Notes under the pieces: generated by a model
The model's database searches: none
Told to the model about the DNA's origin: nothing
What the model saw: only the letters and a program-made list of their open reading frames with translations
Source: Hesperophylax magnus
Lineage: Eukaryota > Arthropoda > Insecta > Trichoptera > Limnephilidae
Reading direction: 5' to 3'
Assembly: GCA_026573805.1 (NCBI GenBank)
Contig: JAIUSX010000011.1
Location: forward strand, 3,844,001 to 3,908,000
DNA: 64,000 bases
Position numbers and translations under genes: made by a program
Part shown: piece after piece, positions 33,275 through 44,347 of the stretch
Numbering within the stretch: position 1 is the first letter of the stretch
Layout: each line of letters begins with the position of its first letter

Positions 33275-33350
33275 TTACTTGAAACCCACGACCTCTCGAT
33301 TGCTAGTCGAGAGCCTTACCCCTCGACCACATAGACCGTCATCTGCCAAT
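33275..33350 (-). repeat. tRNA-like SINE head (minus)
   Basis: On the minus strand: 'gtctatgtggtcgagggg', then a strong anticodon-type stem ctctcga/tcgagag around 'ctagcaa', then 'gtcgtgggtttcaag'. The A box and anticodon arm are good, but the B box is imperfect (gggtttcaag) and the acceptor stem does not close, so it is a SINE head or tRNA pseudogene, not a working tRNA. Confidence 0.5.
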
Positions 33351-33759
33351 TCTCAAGAATCGCACTTAATTTCTACCCAAGATAATATGTAAAATGTATG
33401 ACTTCGCTTTTAATTGCTCGAGTGAACCAATTTGGTTCATTTCGCACATATTGCCTAACAGCATGTTTACACTCTATTAGTATATACGTATTTATAATGT
33501 ATAATATTCCATGTGTTTGAATTTTATGCGCTCTGCACGCAGTAATAAGATTTCTGATTGACGTAAACGTATTGCCGACAGCACTCCCGACATATTGAGG
33601 GCAAGATTACTCGCTAGAACTCTCGCAGAAGTGCAATGTGCGAGATGGAAGCAGGGCCGAAATGAAATAACACCAAAAACTGCATTTCTTTAGCAATACT
33701 TAACGTTTTCTCATATCATTCCAAGTTAACGCTTTTAATAAATCATGCAGCACGGGTGA

Positions 33760-34960
33760 CTTTCCTGAACCACTCAAGTCAGCTGTAGTTACACCAATAC
33801 TGAAAAAGTCACAACTAGACGCCGATAACTTAGGTAATTATCGACCCGTTTCAAACTTACCTTTCATTTCAAAAATCCTAGAGAAAATTTGTTGCTGCAA
33901 CAAATAACCACTTGAATTCAAATAAATTATTCGCAAATCGTCAATCTGCTTACAAAAAGTTCCACTCAACCGAAACCGGACTACTCCCTATGCTATCAGA
34001 CATAACTATTTGCGTAAATTCAGGTAAGTTATTACTTATCTCACTTCTAGACACGAGTGCAGCGTTTGACAAGATTGATGACAAATTCCTTTATGTTTGA
34101 CAAGTTACTTTATGTTTGTGATTACTCTTATGTTTGCTTCACTATAATGTAAATTGTTAACCTCGATACAGGCTCAGTCCTAGTGAGGTTGATTTTTATG
34201 AGAAAAAAATGTGTTTTATGTATAGTGAGATGCAATAAATAAATAAATAAATAAATAAAATAAACTCCACATTAGGAGATTAGAAGAAACATTCGGTTTG
34301 AATTTCGACATCAGAAATTGGCAGGTATCCTATCTATTCAATCGCTTACAAGCCGTGAGGGTTGTTAATAAATTGTCTAACTTTGCAACACTTTCTTCAG
34401 GGGTACCCCAGGGATCTGTTTTGGGTCCAATTCTCTTCATCCTTTTTACAAATGATGTCGCCAAAATAATTGAGTCATTTGGTCTCTTGTCTCACTGCTA
34501 CGCTGACGATCAGCAAGTTTATTTTTACTGCGCTCCAAATGAAATAAATAGATTTTTCTATTTCCGGCAGCGATATCATCCCAAAAACTTCTCGGTGTCA
34601 ATTTAGATTCAGACTTTTCGTTTAGCAGTCAAATAAATAGGACTGTAAGCACCGGTTTGTTTCACCTAAGACAACTCAAGACTGTCCAATAAAACCTTCT
34701 TACAGAAGCGAAAAAACTGACTATCAATTTTTACGTAGTCTAACGTCTCGATTACTGCAACGGCATTTATGCCAGCCTTCCAAAATATCAAATTGACAAA
34801 CTTCAATCAGTATTTAATGCAGCAGCATGGCTCATAACCGGGGTTTCTTAATATTTCAGATCACCTTCGTAACCTTTACTGGCTCAAGTGCCCTGAAAGA
34901 ATCCAGTACAAATTGTGCTGGATGGTGTTTAAATCCATCAATGAAAAGGCCCCACCCTCT
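33760..34960 (+). pseudogene. CR1/L2-like reverse transcriptase, broken
   Basis: In order: 'FPEPLKSAVVTPILKKSQLD' and 'NLGNYRPVSNLPFISKILEK' (motif 0/1), 'YKKFHSTETGLL', 'LLISLLDTSAAFDKIDDKFL' (palm A), [insert], 'LNFDIRNWQVSYLFNRLQAV', 'SSGVPQGSVLGPILFILFTN' (motif B), 'GLLSHCYADDQQVYF' (catalytic YADD intact at about 34.50 kb), then 'LDYCNG'-like and 'LKCPERIQYKLCWMVFKSIN' C-terminal sequence. Several frameshifts and stops separate these blocks. Confidence 0.8.
34098..34260 (+). mobile_element. Inserted LINE 3'-end fragment with AAAT tail
   Basis: Breaks the RT palm of the surrounding LINE. It ends in an (aaat)-type microsatellite (34.23-34.26 kb), as many CR1/Jockey-type 3' ends do, and has no coding part. 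The direct repeat 'tatgtttg' lies near the left side, but no clean flanking duplication is seen. Confidence 0.55.
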
Positions 34961-35380
34961 ACATCTCTGAACAATGTGTCCCAGAATGAGACTTTAATGA
35001 GTGGTTAAATGAGTAGTTTATTTTAATGAGTGATTTCAGGCTCGTCTTGAATAATATTTTATAAACATAGTCAGTAGATTGTCTTTTTTTTTCAAATGGA
35101 ATAAAAATTAAAATCTTTTGCCGTTCCTTATAAGATTTGGAAAATGCGTTTAATTCACATTTGAAAGATAATAGTTTCACGATTTTTTTTGAACAGATTC
35201 AATAGAATTTGCATATGAATAATGTGGGTTCTATAGAACACTCCCATATTTTATTTTACTTCTGTTTTTGAATTGCTACGATGTTCTGTGAATGAATCTC
35301 AGCATTTTCACTTCCTATTTCATAATTTTGAATTAATAAGTTGCTAAATAACTTGGCAATATATGTATGCATGGTGTTAA

Positions 35381-35648
35381 GGGACGTTCTTGATTTACTT
35401 TAACCAGTGATTCCTGACATTTTTGAAGTAAAAAATGTTGACAAAATTTTGGTCTCCGGTGAGTTTTTTCATGATTTTTTTTTTCAAAATTTAACAAAAA
35501 AAACTTCTAGATGTCGTCACTGATCCAAACTCTCCATTACGTACTGGTTTTTAATGTTTTTATTGAAAAAAAATCTACAATTTTATTTACATTTTTTACT
35601 CCAAATAATGTCAGGAATTATTGGTTAAAGTAAGTCAAGTACATCTCA
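35381..35648. mobile_element. MITE with ~60-bp inverted arms
   Basis: Left 'gatttactttaacc' with 'gattcctgacat' is answered on the right by 'atgtcaggaatt' and 'ggttaaagtaagtc'; arms extend to 'gtaaaaaatgt'. It is about 270 bp, non-coding, with a T-rich centre. Confidence 0.7.
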
Positions 35649-36089
35649 TAACATCCTGTATACAAATCAATAAAAAAAAACAAGTTGTAAAAAGGAAAGT
35701 TAAATTTATCAATTCAGAGTATAACTGGCTGTTTCACAAAAGTAAACGCTTCATACCATCACCCAACGTCATTGATCCCTTTAACACCGTTCTAGTTTCC
35801 ACCCTTCCTTGTTCGACGATTCCACCTCATCGATTGTTTACAATATCATATTGTGTTCCTAGTTCACAACCAATTTCAGACAATCTCCAGTCCGTTCCCG
35901 TAGGAAGATGGAGGCTGGAGAAGGGTGTTTGCTATCACGGTGCAAGGAGCCGTACCCAATACAGCAAATGGGGAAGGGAAAACGAAATAGGAACTGGTGA
36001 TGAATTTTAGTTGTTAATGGTATAGAAGCTGGAGGGTGGTAAGTATTATGTATAAAATAATAAGTACTGCTGAACGGTACTGTTATAAA
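35649..36089. other. Gap; 129-codon frame without family
   Basis: The plus frame 35621-36010 begins within the MITE arm and shows no domain or motif. It is likely chance. Confidence 0.35.
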
Positions 36090-36090
36090 A

Positions 36091-36557
36091 ATGCAAAATA
36101 CAATCGAAAATTATTTGAAAAACACAGTCAAAAATACTAATCTCGGTTGTGGGTCTGTCTGTGATTGTAACTCTTGTTCAATGAGATCGGATATATTTTT
36201 AATTTAAGTATTATTTTTTATGAAACATTAGATACCTACCCACAAGAGCATAATATTTTTTTACCAGAAAGTAAGCTTACTGTGGTGGTGGTAGGAGATT
36301 GTCAAACATTGTCAGGTTATTCATATCATGAGAATGTTTGTCTTTCTTTAAACAAACAAAAAAATACGGAATTACTTTCTGGTAAAAAAAATATTATGCT
36401 CTTGTGGGTAGATGTTTTAATGACCCATAAAAAATAATACTTAAATTAAAAATATATCCGAGTTCATTGAACCAGAGTTACAATCACAGACAGACCCATA
36501 ACCGAGATTAATATTTTTGACTGTGTTTTTCAAATAATTTTCGATTGTATTTTGCAT
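36091..36557. repeat. 185-bp inverted repeat around half a SINE
   Basis: Arms 36091-36275 and 36371-36557 are near-identical inverted copies ('atgcaaaatacaatcgaaaa' opens the left; 'acccacaagagcataatatt' and 'ccagaaagtaa' close it). The 95-bp loop (36276-36370) is the 3' half of SINE family B in plus orientation ('gtggtggtggtaggagattg', 'aatgtttgtctttc'). The matching SINE head lies outside the right arm on the opposite strand. Confidence 0.85.
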
Positions 36558-36574
36558 GTTTTTAACAGAACCGT

Positions 36575-36664
36575 AGGTTGTAAGACTTCACCAGCCGAGG
36601 ATGAATACAGTACGCCTAGGTGGGACCCAAACGCGATGCCAACTCAGCCCCTGACCGATCATTA
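36575..36664 (-). repeat. SINE family B head (minus)
   Basis: On the minus strand: 'gatcggtcaggggctgagtt', 'ggcatcgcgtttgggtccca', 'gtattcatcctcggctggt', 'gaagtc'. This is the tRNA-like head of the SINE whose 3' half is in the loop of the adjacent inverted repeat. Confidence 0.75.
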
Positions 36665-37910
36665 AAATGTGTATTTCTATCGTTTAAATTTAAGGATTAA
36701 TTTTGACAAGAACAAAGAGAAAAATGGGTATTACTCATTTATTAAAATTCAGTTAAAAACGGGATTGCAGGCCGTTTCCTATGAAACATTTAGTACATTC
36801 CTTATACATCAGAACACGTGTTTGTGCACCTGCATTTGTCATGATAATATACAATGAAGAAATTCGAAAATATTAAAAATTTTATGTACATACGTTCCGC
36901 CATCAGGTTAACGCATCGTGTTTTACTGAAAGATTATTAGTGAACATATTAATTCATTCGTTAAAGGCCTTCAATCCCCTTTTTAATCGGATTACGAATA
37001 ATTTGAAGAGATTCCTGATAAAATAGCAATATTTTAAATAAGTAAGTTTTCTCTGTGCAAAGTCGGCTTTCGTAAACTTTTCAAGGGATTACGTCTTTTT
37101 CCATTTTCAATAAAGATAACTAGATTTTCTAAAGGTTACATTTACATTTCAAAGATAAATTTCTGATTGCGACAACAAAATAAAATTGTCAATTTTTGTT
37201 GTTTTAGGGCTTCTATTGCGGAGGCAAATATTTCATTGATTATTTCACAAATCTTGCAATTATCCCGTACCTTATCACGGAATAATTCACGCTTGTGACA
37301 ATTTTTGTTCACCTGCAGAATAAAAATGCTTTCTTTAAAATTTGCTCTAAATAAAACGTTAAAAAAACCCGAACAAATATAGTTTTTTTAACCAAATTTA
37401 AATACCTCTCCAGTATTCATCATTTAATTAGGCAATTTGCGTAATGGTGAAAGTTCCGAGGATGTAGATGGGTCTCAACAATTTACTTGCAATTGACAAG
37501 GATTGAATTTTACTAATTTAACTCTTTCAAAACAAATAAAGCCTCATTCACAATGAAGCGAAATTAATATTCGGAGACGGCTGGCTTTGCCATTAGCGTA
37601 AGTAGGTACCTACTGGCGCAATTTCTTGCTACATTCAAACAGACAATTTGAAAATACACTTTTGTACTTAGATTGCATGCAGTTTGCAAAACTCGCAGAA
37701 ATAGAAGATGTGTTTAACCACACAGAATATATACAAAACAACTTAAATATTAGCATATTTTTGCGTGGGTAGATAATTTTTTATAATTACTATGTAACTT
37801 CATTAGCAAATTTTACGTCATGATTACTGTTCTTTTAAATTATTATGTACATCACACGTTTGTAAAAGCAAGCACGGGCGTATAATATACATAACTAAAT
37901 AAATCGTTAA
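36665..37910. other. AT-rich gap without a gene
   Basis: Nothing recognised; short chance frames only. Confidence 0.45.
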
Positions 37911-37916
37911 ACTTTT

Positions 37917-38318
37917 AAGCTATTTATATATATATATATATGACAAGTATATATATATATTTAAATACTTGTCATGAAATCAGATACTCATTTAGACATT
38001 TTATTATAAGACGATTACCATTGAGACCAGCTCAGGTCTCAATGGTAATCGTCTAAAAAAAGCTATTTATATACATGACAAGTATATATATATATATTTA
38101 AATACTTGTCATAAAATCCGATACTCATTTAGACATTTTATTATAAGACGATTACCATTGAGACCAGCTCAGGTCTCAATGGTTATCGTCTAAAAAAAGC
38201 TATTTATATACATGACCAGTATATATATATATATATTTAAATACTTGTCATAAAATCAGATACTCATTTAGACATTTTATTATAAGACGATTACCATTGA
38301 GACCAGCTCAGGTCGGAT
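37917..38318. repeat. Tandem repeat with two hairpins per unit (~140 bp, 3 units)
   Basis: 'aagctatttatata' starts units at about 37917, 38060 and 38197. Each unit holds hairpin 1 (atgacaagta...tacttgtcat around a TA run) and hairpin 2: agacgattaccattgagacc / ggtctcaatggtaatcgtct, a 20-bp stem with the 6-nt loop agctca (38009-38054; second copy 38146-38191 with one mismatch; third cut after the loop at about 38314). Non-coding. Confidence 0.95.
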
Positions 38319-38689
38319 CGGTGAGTGACCTCACTCAGGTTACTCAGTAGTGCTAACTTTGAAAGCCGGATACAACAATTTCTAACGCAAAATTTCATTA
38401 TGATGTTGTTTTGTAACTATGGACACAAAATTAGTACATCTAATAGTTAGAATGGTTCGTTGATTTCTATTCTTTTGCACGGTATGAGAACCTAATTCCA
38501 ATATCCAATATTCCTACAGTAAAATGGAACGTTTATAATATGTTATATCAATTTTTCCAAGGAAGATTAAGTTTTGAAATGTATAACTATCAGATACCTC
38601 GTGGAATGCTGGAAACAGTATTTTTTTCTCAACATATGTATGCAAGCTTTACAATATTTGGTTTTGGTAATTATTCGGCATCGCTGGCC

Positions 38690-39500
38690 ACGCTTCATAC
38701 GATCATTTAAAAAAAACATTTTGATTCACCTTAATTAGTGTAAAACGAAACCATTTGCTTTTGGAAAAATTTCAACTTAAGCATTCTAATGTTTAATTAC
38801 CTAAAATGAACATTCGCTTTCGTTATATGGGATGACAGCCATTTAAAATAATGTTTTAACCTGTAAGACAATGTTGGTATTCCTGATAAAAAACGAGCGG
38901 CTCGAAGAAACGATATTACCATTTACTCCATGCAATTTAGGTAGGTACTATTTTGGCGAACTGTGGAAATATAATAAAATTAAATAATGGTACCTATCTA
39001 GGCATGTTTTCTTAAATAAATAATGTCTTTAAAAGGGTTTTGTTAGGCTAAGTGATTTATTATAGGTTAGTATAGGTTTAGTAAGTATAGGTTAGCTTAG
39101 GTTTGGTTAGGTTAGTATAGGTTAGGTTAGGTTACTATAGGTTAAGTGAGTTTAGGTTAGGTAAGGATAGGTTAGGTTAGGTTAGGATTTTTAATGGAAA
39201 ATTATAAAAAAAAAAAAAAAAAAAATACTTGCCAAAATAGTGCCTACTTAATATGCATGAATTAAATGATAATAACGTTTCTTATAGTACCGCGTGTAGT
39301 ATCATAAGAATAGGAATACCAACATATGAAAATATCATTCACCGAAATTATTGAAAATGGTAGTCAACCCGAATCGAATACGAAAGAAATAAAAAATTAG
39401 TACGTCAAATTAAAAATTTCCCAAATGCTGATAGTTGACTTTTATAGTAATTAAGATGAATCAAAGATTTTATTTAAAAAAATTATCGTATTAAGCATGA
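38690..39500. mobile_element. Foldback element with ~200-bp inverted arms and telomere-like loop
   Basis: Left arm 38690-38900 is the inverted copy of right arm 39290-39500: 'gttggtattcctga' against 'aggaataccaac', 'attaattgattc'-like against 'aagatgaatcaa', 'cttcatacgat' against 'atcgtattaag'. The centre has (ggtta/ttagg) repeats at 39.05-39.19 kb and an A run at 39.205-39.225 kb. A one-armed relative is at 28.07-28.56 kb. Non-coding. Confidence 0.7.
39055..39190 (+). repeat. Interstitial TTAGG-like repeat
   Basis: Degenerate 'ataggttag', 'ggttaggttag' units; the pentamer TTAGG is the usual insect telomere repeat. Shorter runs lie at 28.13-28.19, 49.88-49.90 and 63.93-63.95 kb. Within the foldback loop it is more likely part of the element than a telomere scar. 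Confidence 0.75.
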
Positions 39501-39904
39501 CAGAAATCATTTATTTATACGAAACAAGTGAAAAAAAATTCTAATGTGTTTTCAAGACGCAGTTTGTCTTAAGTCCACCAAAATGTAAACAACATTCGAA
39601 GCATGTTTATCCAACACTTTGACCTACATCCAAATTAAAAACGTGTTTTCTGCGTAATTTTATACTTTTGGAACGAATTTGACTTAAAAACAATAATTTC
39701 ACTTTAAATCAATTTAGTAAGCTAACAATGGGCTAATTTCATTGTATATGCGTTTTTCGTAAAAAAAAACTTTTTGTTTTGTAAAAAAATTTATTGTTTT
39801 TAAGTTTAATTTGTAGAACTCCATTTTTTATTTATTTTATTTACTTAATTATATTATTATTCAATTTATAAAAACAGTATATTTATAACAAAATTATGCT
39901 ATGT

Positions 39905-40330
39905 AATTATTTATTACTTGTGACAGCTGTTTCGCCCTCTGAAGGCATTATCAAACTGTGGCATTACCATTTATCTTTACCACAGACGATGTATTTATGT
40001 TACTAGATAGATGTTTGCAATAAAAAGATTTTATGCTTTCATTTTTAATTATCTACTGATTTCCCTTACTAATTTCTGAGTAAGATGACTGCAAATGTAA
40101 GCGGTTATTAAAAGTTTCCCTAATGAATTTGTTGTTTAAGTTTGACTAAAGGTCATTATTCTAATCATTATGTGATTCCCAAATGATGACTCATGGGTTT
40201 GCTTTCGGAATCGGCTTAAAAATATCTAAAAGCGGGGAGCGAATTATATTTGTTTGTTCATTTATCAAGATAGCTTTTGGATTGTTAGAATTTTTATTAA
40301 TTTCCAACTGCTCCAAAAGATCAACAACAA
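39905..40330 (+). repeat. Dispersed repeat P, one-armed copy
   Basis: 'gacagctgtttcgccctctg' (39.92 kb), 'ggttattaaaagtttccc', 'gcgaattatatttgtttgtt' and 'ttggattgttagaattttta' align in order with 31.32-31.73 kb. The inverted arm is absent. Confidence 0.7.
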
Positions 40331-40729
40331 TCAATCATATTTCTCCCGATTTACGTTTTGGTCTGTTGGATAAAAACGAACTAGAGCGACGATATACAAA
40401 ACAAACAACACGAATTTCTTCAAAAAAGATCAGTACTAACAAACTTGGTAAGTTTTCCGGAATATTTAACGAGCAATATGGACAATAGAAACCAAGTAGA
40501 TGTAATCTACACTGATTACTCTAAGGCCTTCGATAAGGTAAACTATTTCATTCTAATTCAAAAATTAAAACAATTAGGCATCCGTGGTGACTTACTCCAG
40601 TGGCTCACTTCATACCTTTGGAGTAGACTCCAAAGTGTCTCCGTTGAGGGAACAAAGTCCAGCTTCTTCTCTGTGCCCTCCGGTGTACCTCAAAGTTCTC
40701 ACTTAGGCCCATTATTATTTAATGTGTAC

Positions 40730-40922
40730 CGGTCGGTGGCCGAGTTGACATCGCGTTTGGGTCCCACCCAAGCGTAGTGTGTTCAATTCTTCGGCTGGCT
40801 AAGTCCTCCATCATAACACAAGCAATATTTTCAGCTTACTGTGGTGGTAGTAGGAAATTTTCAAATATTGTCAGGTTATTCGTAACCCGGGAATGTTTGT
40901 CTTTCTTTTAAAAAAAATAAAT
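40730..40922 (+). repeat. SINE family B, full copy (plus)
   Basis: tRNA-like head 'ccggtcggtggccgagttga', stem 'gtttgggtcccacccaagc', B-box-like 'gtgttcaattcttcgg', then 'ctaagtcctccatcataac', 'gtggtggtagtaggaaattt', 'aacccgggaatgtttgtctt' and an A-rich end. It interrupts the RT frame of the surrounding LINE right after 'LLFNVY'. Confidence 0.85.
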
Positions 40923-41058
40923 TATATTTTTATATTTATACGATATTCACAAATGTTTTTTTACATGCTAATTACCTAGTATATGCAGATGATAAAAAAT
41001 ATACTAAGTTATTACATTAATCAACAACTGCATTAAACTTCAATAGGACCTCAATCGT

Positions 41059-43991
41059 AATATCAATCAAGATAAGAGCCATTACTTGGAATCTGGGAAC
41101 GCTTACAGCAAAAAGCAAAGAATTGGCCGAATTGATGAGAAGACGTAGGATTGATATTGCATGCATTCAAGAAACCAAATGGAAAAATACAAATATAGAC
41201 AAGTGCCGCTACCTAGAAACACAGACAAATGATTACAAACTGCATTACTACGGAGAAAGTAGTACCAGAAATGGAGTAGCCATAGTACTACAGCAAAGGT
41301 TTCATGAAAATGTGATAAAAGTAATAGCACCCAATGATAGAATTATAATGTTAAAACTGGTAATATGTAACGCTATTTACAATATCATTTGTGCATATGC
41401 ACCACAAATGGGATGTGATAGAGAAGAAAGAGACAGTTTTTGGGACAAGCTGGAAGAATTAATCCAAAACATTCCAGAAAATGAAGCTATCATGATGGGG
41501 GCAGATATGAATGGGCATGTGGGGATGTCAAATAGTGGCCATGATACTAGCCATGGCGGCTTTGGATATGGAGCACGAAACGAACTAGGAGATGAGCTAC
41601 TAAATTTCTCAGATGCATACGGTTTCACTATCGTGAACACATTCTACCAAAAGAAACCAGAACATCTCATAACCTACAAAAGTGGAAATGCTGCAACACA
41701 AATAGATTATTGGTTATGTAGAAACGAAATGAGAAAAATGCTCAGAGACTGTAAAGTTATCCCTGGTGAACCCCTTGCAACACAACATCGCCTACTATTG
41801 CTGGAATTACATTTAACTAGACATAAATTGTATAAGGACAAGATAAAACCAACAACCAAAATTAAGTGGTTCAATATCTCAAAAGAAAACGGAAAACAAT
41901 TAACGTCAAAACTCCAAAACTGGATGCTTGAAAATCTCCAAAATGAAGAGACACAAAACCCAACTGAAATGTGGAAAGCATTTGAACAGGTATGTTTACA
42001 GGAAGCCAAACAACATCTGGGAGTTTCCAAAGGTAAACTGCAAATAAAGAAGGAATCATGGTGGTGGACAAACGAGGTGCAAAAATGTGTAAAAGAGAAG
42101 AAAACTGCTTTCAGAAACTGGTCACAATGTAAGTGCGATAACGAGAAAGAGCAACTCCGGATAGTGTATAAGCAAATCAAAAAGACAGTAAAGAAAATAG
42201 TTGCCTCTGCACAACATGAGGCATTGAGAGAGCTGTATGATGACCTAGAAACACCCAACGGAGTGCAAAGAATATACAAAATCGCAGCACACAGGAGAGA
42301 AAGGGCCAAATCTATTAGAACACCCAAATACATAGAAAACACTGACGGTGAGTTGATCACAGACGAAATCAAAATATGTGAAAGATGGAAAGATTATTAT
42401 TCTACATTACTGAACGAAGAATTTCCAAGAACAATTCACGTGTCAGAGAAACCAGTGCTGGGGCCAGTTGAAGAAATCACTCCGACAGAAGTTAAAGTAG
42501 CCATATCACAAATGAAAAAAGGGGAAAGCAGTGGGGCCAGACAATATTCCAGCCGAATTATGGAAAGAGTGTGGGGAAGTGGGACATAAATGGCTGTGCA
42601 ACCTGTATAATAAAGTACTGACCGGAGAACCAATGCCAGAAAGCTTTAGGAAAAGCTATCTTCTTCCATTTTACAAAAATAAGGGAGACTCTAGGAAGTG
42701 CGACAATTATAGAGGGATAAAGCTTATATCTCACACCATGAAAATATATGAGAGGATTATAAACACACGAATTAGGAATATTGTAAAAATACACGACGAT
42801 CAATGCGGCTTTGTATCGGGGAAATCAACAATAGATGCTATTCAAACAGTCAGAATCAGAGTTGAAAAATATCGAGATGCAAAAAAAGATTTACACATGG
42901 TATTTATAGACTTGGAAAAAGCATTTGACAGGGTACCCCGAAGCCTGATATGGGCGGCATTGAGATCTCATAACGTACCAGAAGGATATGTGCTCTCCAT
43001 ACAAGATATGTATACAGACGTAGAAACACGAGTAAGATGCACATCAGGGATGTCACCAACATTTCCAATTAAAGTGGGGGTACACCAAGGATCTGTCCTC
43101 AGCCCATTGCTATTCATAATGGTCATGAATTACCTAACGAGTCAAGAAATGAACAGTATTCTCAAGACTATGCTTTTTGCAGATGATGTAGTACTGATAG
43201 AAGAAAATCATTGTGATCTACAAAATAGCCTGGAAAGGTGGAGAAAGATCCTGGAGGATAATGGACTAAAAATTAGCAGGAAAAAGACGGAATATTTGTA
43301 TTTACCATTTGAAGACCCAAATGCTGTAACTCCTTCGATGCAATTGGATGGAGTAACATTAGCCAACTGTGACTCATTTAAGTATCTGGGCTCACTCATC
43401 CACAGAGACGGAGGATGTGCAGCGGATGTCAACCATAGGATAGGAGTGGGATGGATGAAATTTAGATCCGTAACTGGAATTTTGTGCGACACGAAAATGC
43501 CAATAAAACTTAAAGGAAAGACATACCAGACTATTGTTAGACCCGCGATAATGTATGGCTCCGAATGCTGGACTATGTACAACTCCTACTCTAGGCAACT
43601 CGAATCAGCAGAAATGCGAATGCTTAGATGGACGGCAGGAGTATCATTAAAAGATAAAATTAAAAGCTCACGCATTCGTGGTAGCCTGGGTGTCACTGAC
43701 ATAAACAGTAAGCTAGAGGAACGACAGTTAAGATGGTATGGGCACATAAGACGGAGACCACCAGACCACACAGTGAAGCAGGCAATGTCTATAGAGCTTC
43801 AAAGACAGTCATCCAGAGGTAGACCAAAGAACTCCTGGATGACCCAATGCTCCAAAATCCTACAAAGAAACGGCCTAGATGAAAGCGACACTCAGAACCG
43901 AAGAAGCTATAACCTGAGAACGAGAAGAGCCGACCCCAACAGCCTACCTAGGCAATGAGTTGGGATAGTGCTAGGAAGAAGAAGAGAAGAA
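41059..43991 (+). mobile_element. RTE-clade LINE, nearly intact, 14-bp target duplication
   Basis: Flanked by aggacctcaatcgt at 41045-41058 and 43992-44005. The element codes for an endonuclease-RT polyprotein with one frame-breaking base, and has a very short 3' UTR ending 'ctaggaagaagaagag', the AAG-type tail seen on RTE-clade elements. The 5' end starts almost at the first conserved endonuclease residues, so any 5' UTR and upstream ORF are missing. The clean borders and single lesion mark it as the youngest LINE here. Confidence 0.9.
41060..43958 (+). pseudogene. RTE endonuclease-reverse transcriptase (one frameshift)
   Basis: Open from the element start. The AP-type endonuclease (about residues 5-245 of the readable frame) shows 'AITWNLGTLT' (Asn), 'CIQETKW' (catalytic Glu), 'MMGADMNGHVG' (Asp/Asn), 'TQIDYWLCR' and 'TQHRLLLLEL' (the His position; usual S-D-H is T-Q-H here). 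A Lys-rich linker leads to the RT: 'DNYRGIKLISHTMKIYERII', 'HMVFIDLEKAFDRVPR', 'GVHQGSVLSPLLFIMVMNYL', catalytic 'MLFADDVVLIEE', 'FKYLGSLIHRDGG', then 'RQLRWYGHIRRRPPDH' and 'RGRPKNSWM'. At about 42520-42526 a run of four G where three restore the common reading moves the frame by one: the first frame ends at 42589 and the RT goes on in the next frame to 43958. Confidence 0.9.
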
Positions 43992-44281
43992 AGGACCTCA
44001 ATCGTCTTTTTGTCTATTGCGAATTAAACAAACTTAATATTAACATCGCAAAATGCAATAAATTAACATTTAAATGAAATATAAATACAAATTTCTTTGT
44101 ATATACATTGAACGGCACACGTATCAATGAAGTAAAATATATCAGGGATCTTGGGGTAACTCTGGATGTTAAATTAAACTTTATCCAACACACTGATGAA
44201 ATCATTAACAAAGAAAATAAAATGCTGGGATTTATAATTCGCATAGCAAAACCCTTCTACAACATAAACACTATATATTCC

Positions 44282-44347
44282 AATAATTATTATAATGATT
44301 AAAAAACTAAAAAAATTATAATAATTAAAAATACAAGTGAAAAAAAA
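44282..44347 (+). repeat. Small insertion with 12-bp direct repeats
   Basis: 'actatatattcc' ends just before (44270-44281) and recurs just after (44348-44359) an AT-rich 66-bp segment that breaks the LINE frame. It is either a tiny retroposed tail or a local duplication. Confidence 0.6.

Larger units (their letters stand above)
33735..34990 (+). mobile_element. CR1/L2-like LINE, decayed
   Basis: Plus-strand RT relic with a 160-bp foreign insert (34.10-34.26 kb). Both ends are indistinct. Its RT motif 0 ('NYRPVSNLPFISKILEKI') and 'KFHSTETGLL' are typical of the CR1/L2 group and differ from the Jockey-like and RTE-like LINEs elsewhere in this window, so it is a fourth LINE lineage. Confidence 0.75.

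Noticed and set aside
35621..36010. 129-codon plus-strand gene
   Set aside because: It starts inside a MITE arm, shows no domain, and its composition is that of translated non-coding DNA.
39055..39190. True telomere or chromosome-fusion scar
   Set aside because: The TTAGG units are short, degenerate, and sit in a foldback loop with a relative at 28.1 kb.
41707..42372. 221-codon minus-strand frame
   Set aside because: It lies wholly antisense to the RTE endonuclease-RT gene and has no motif of its own.
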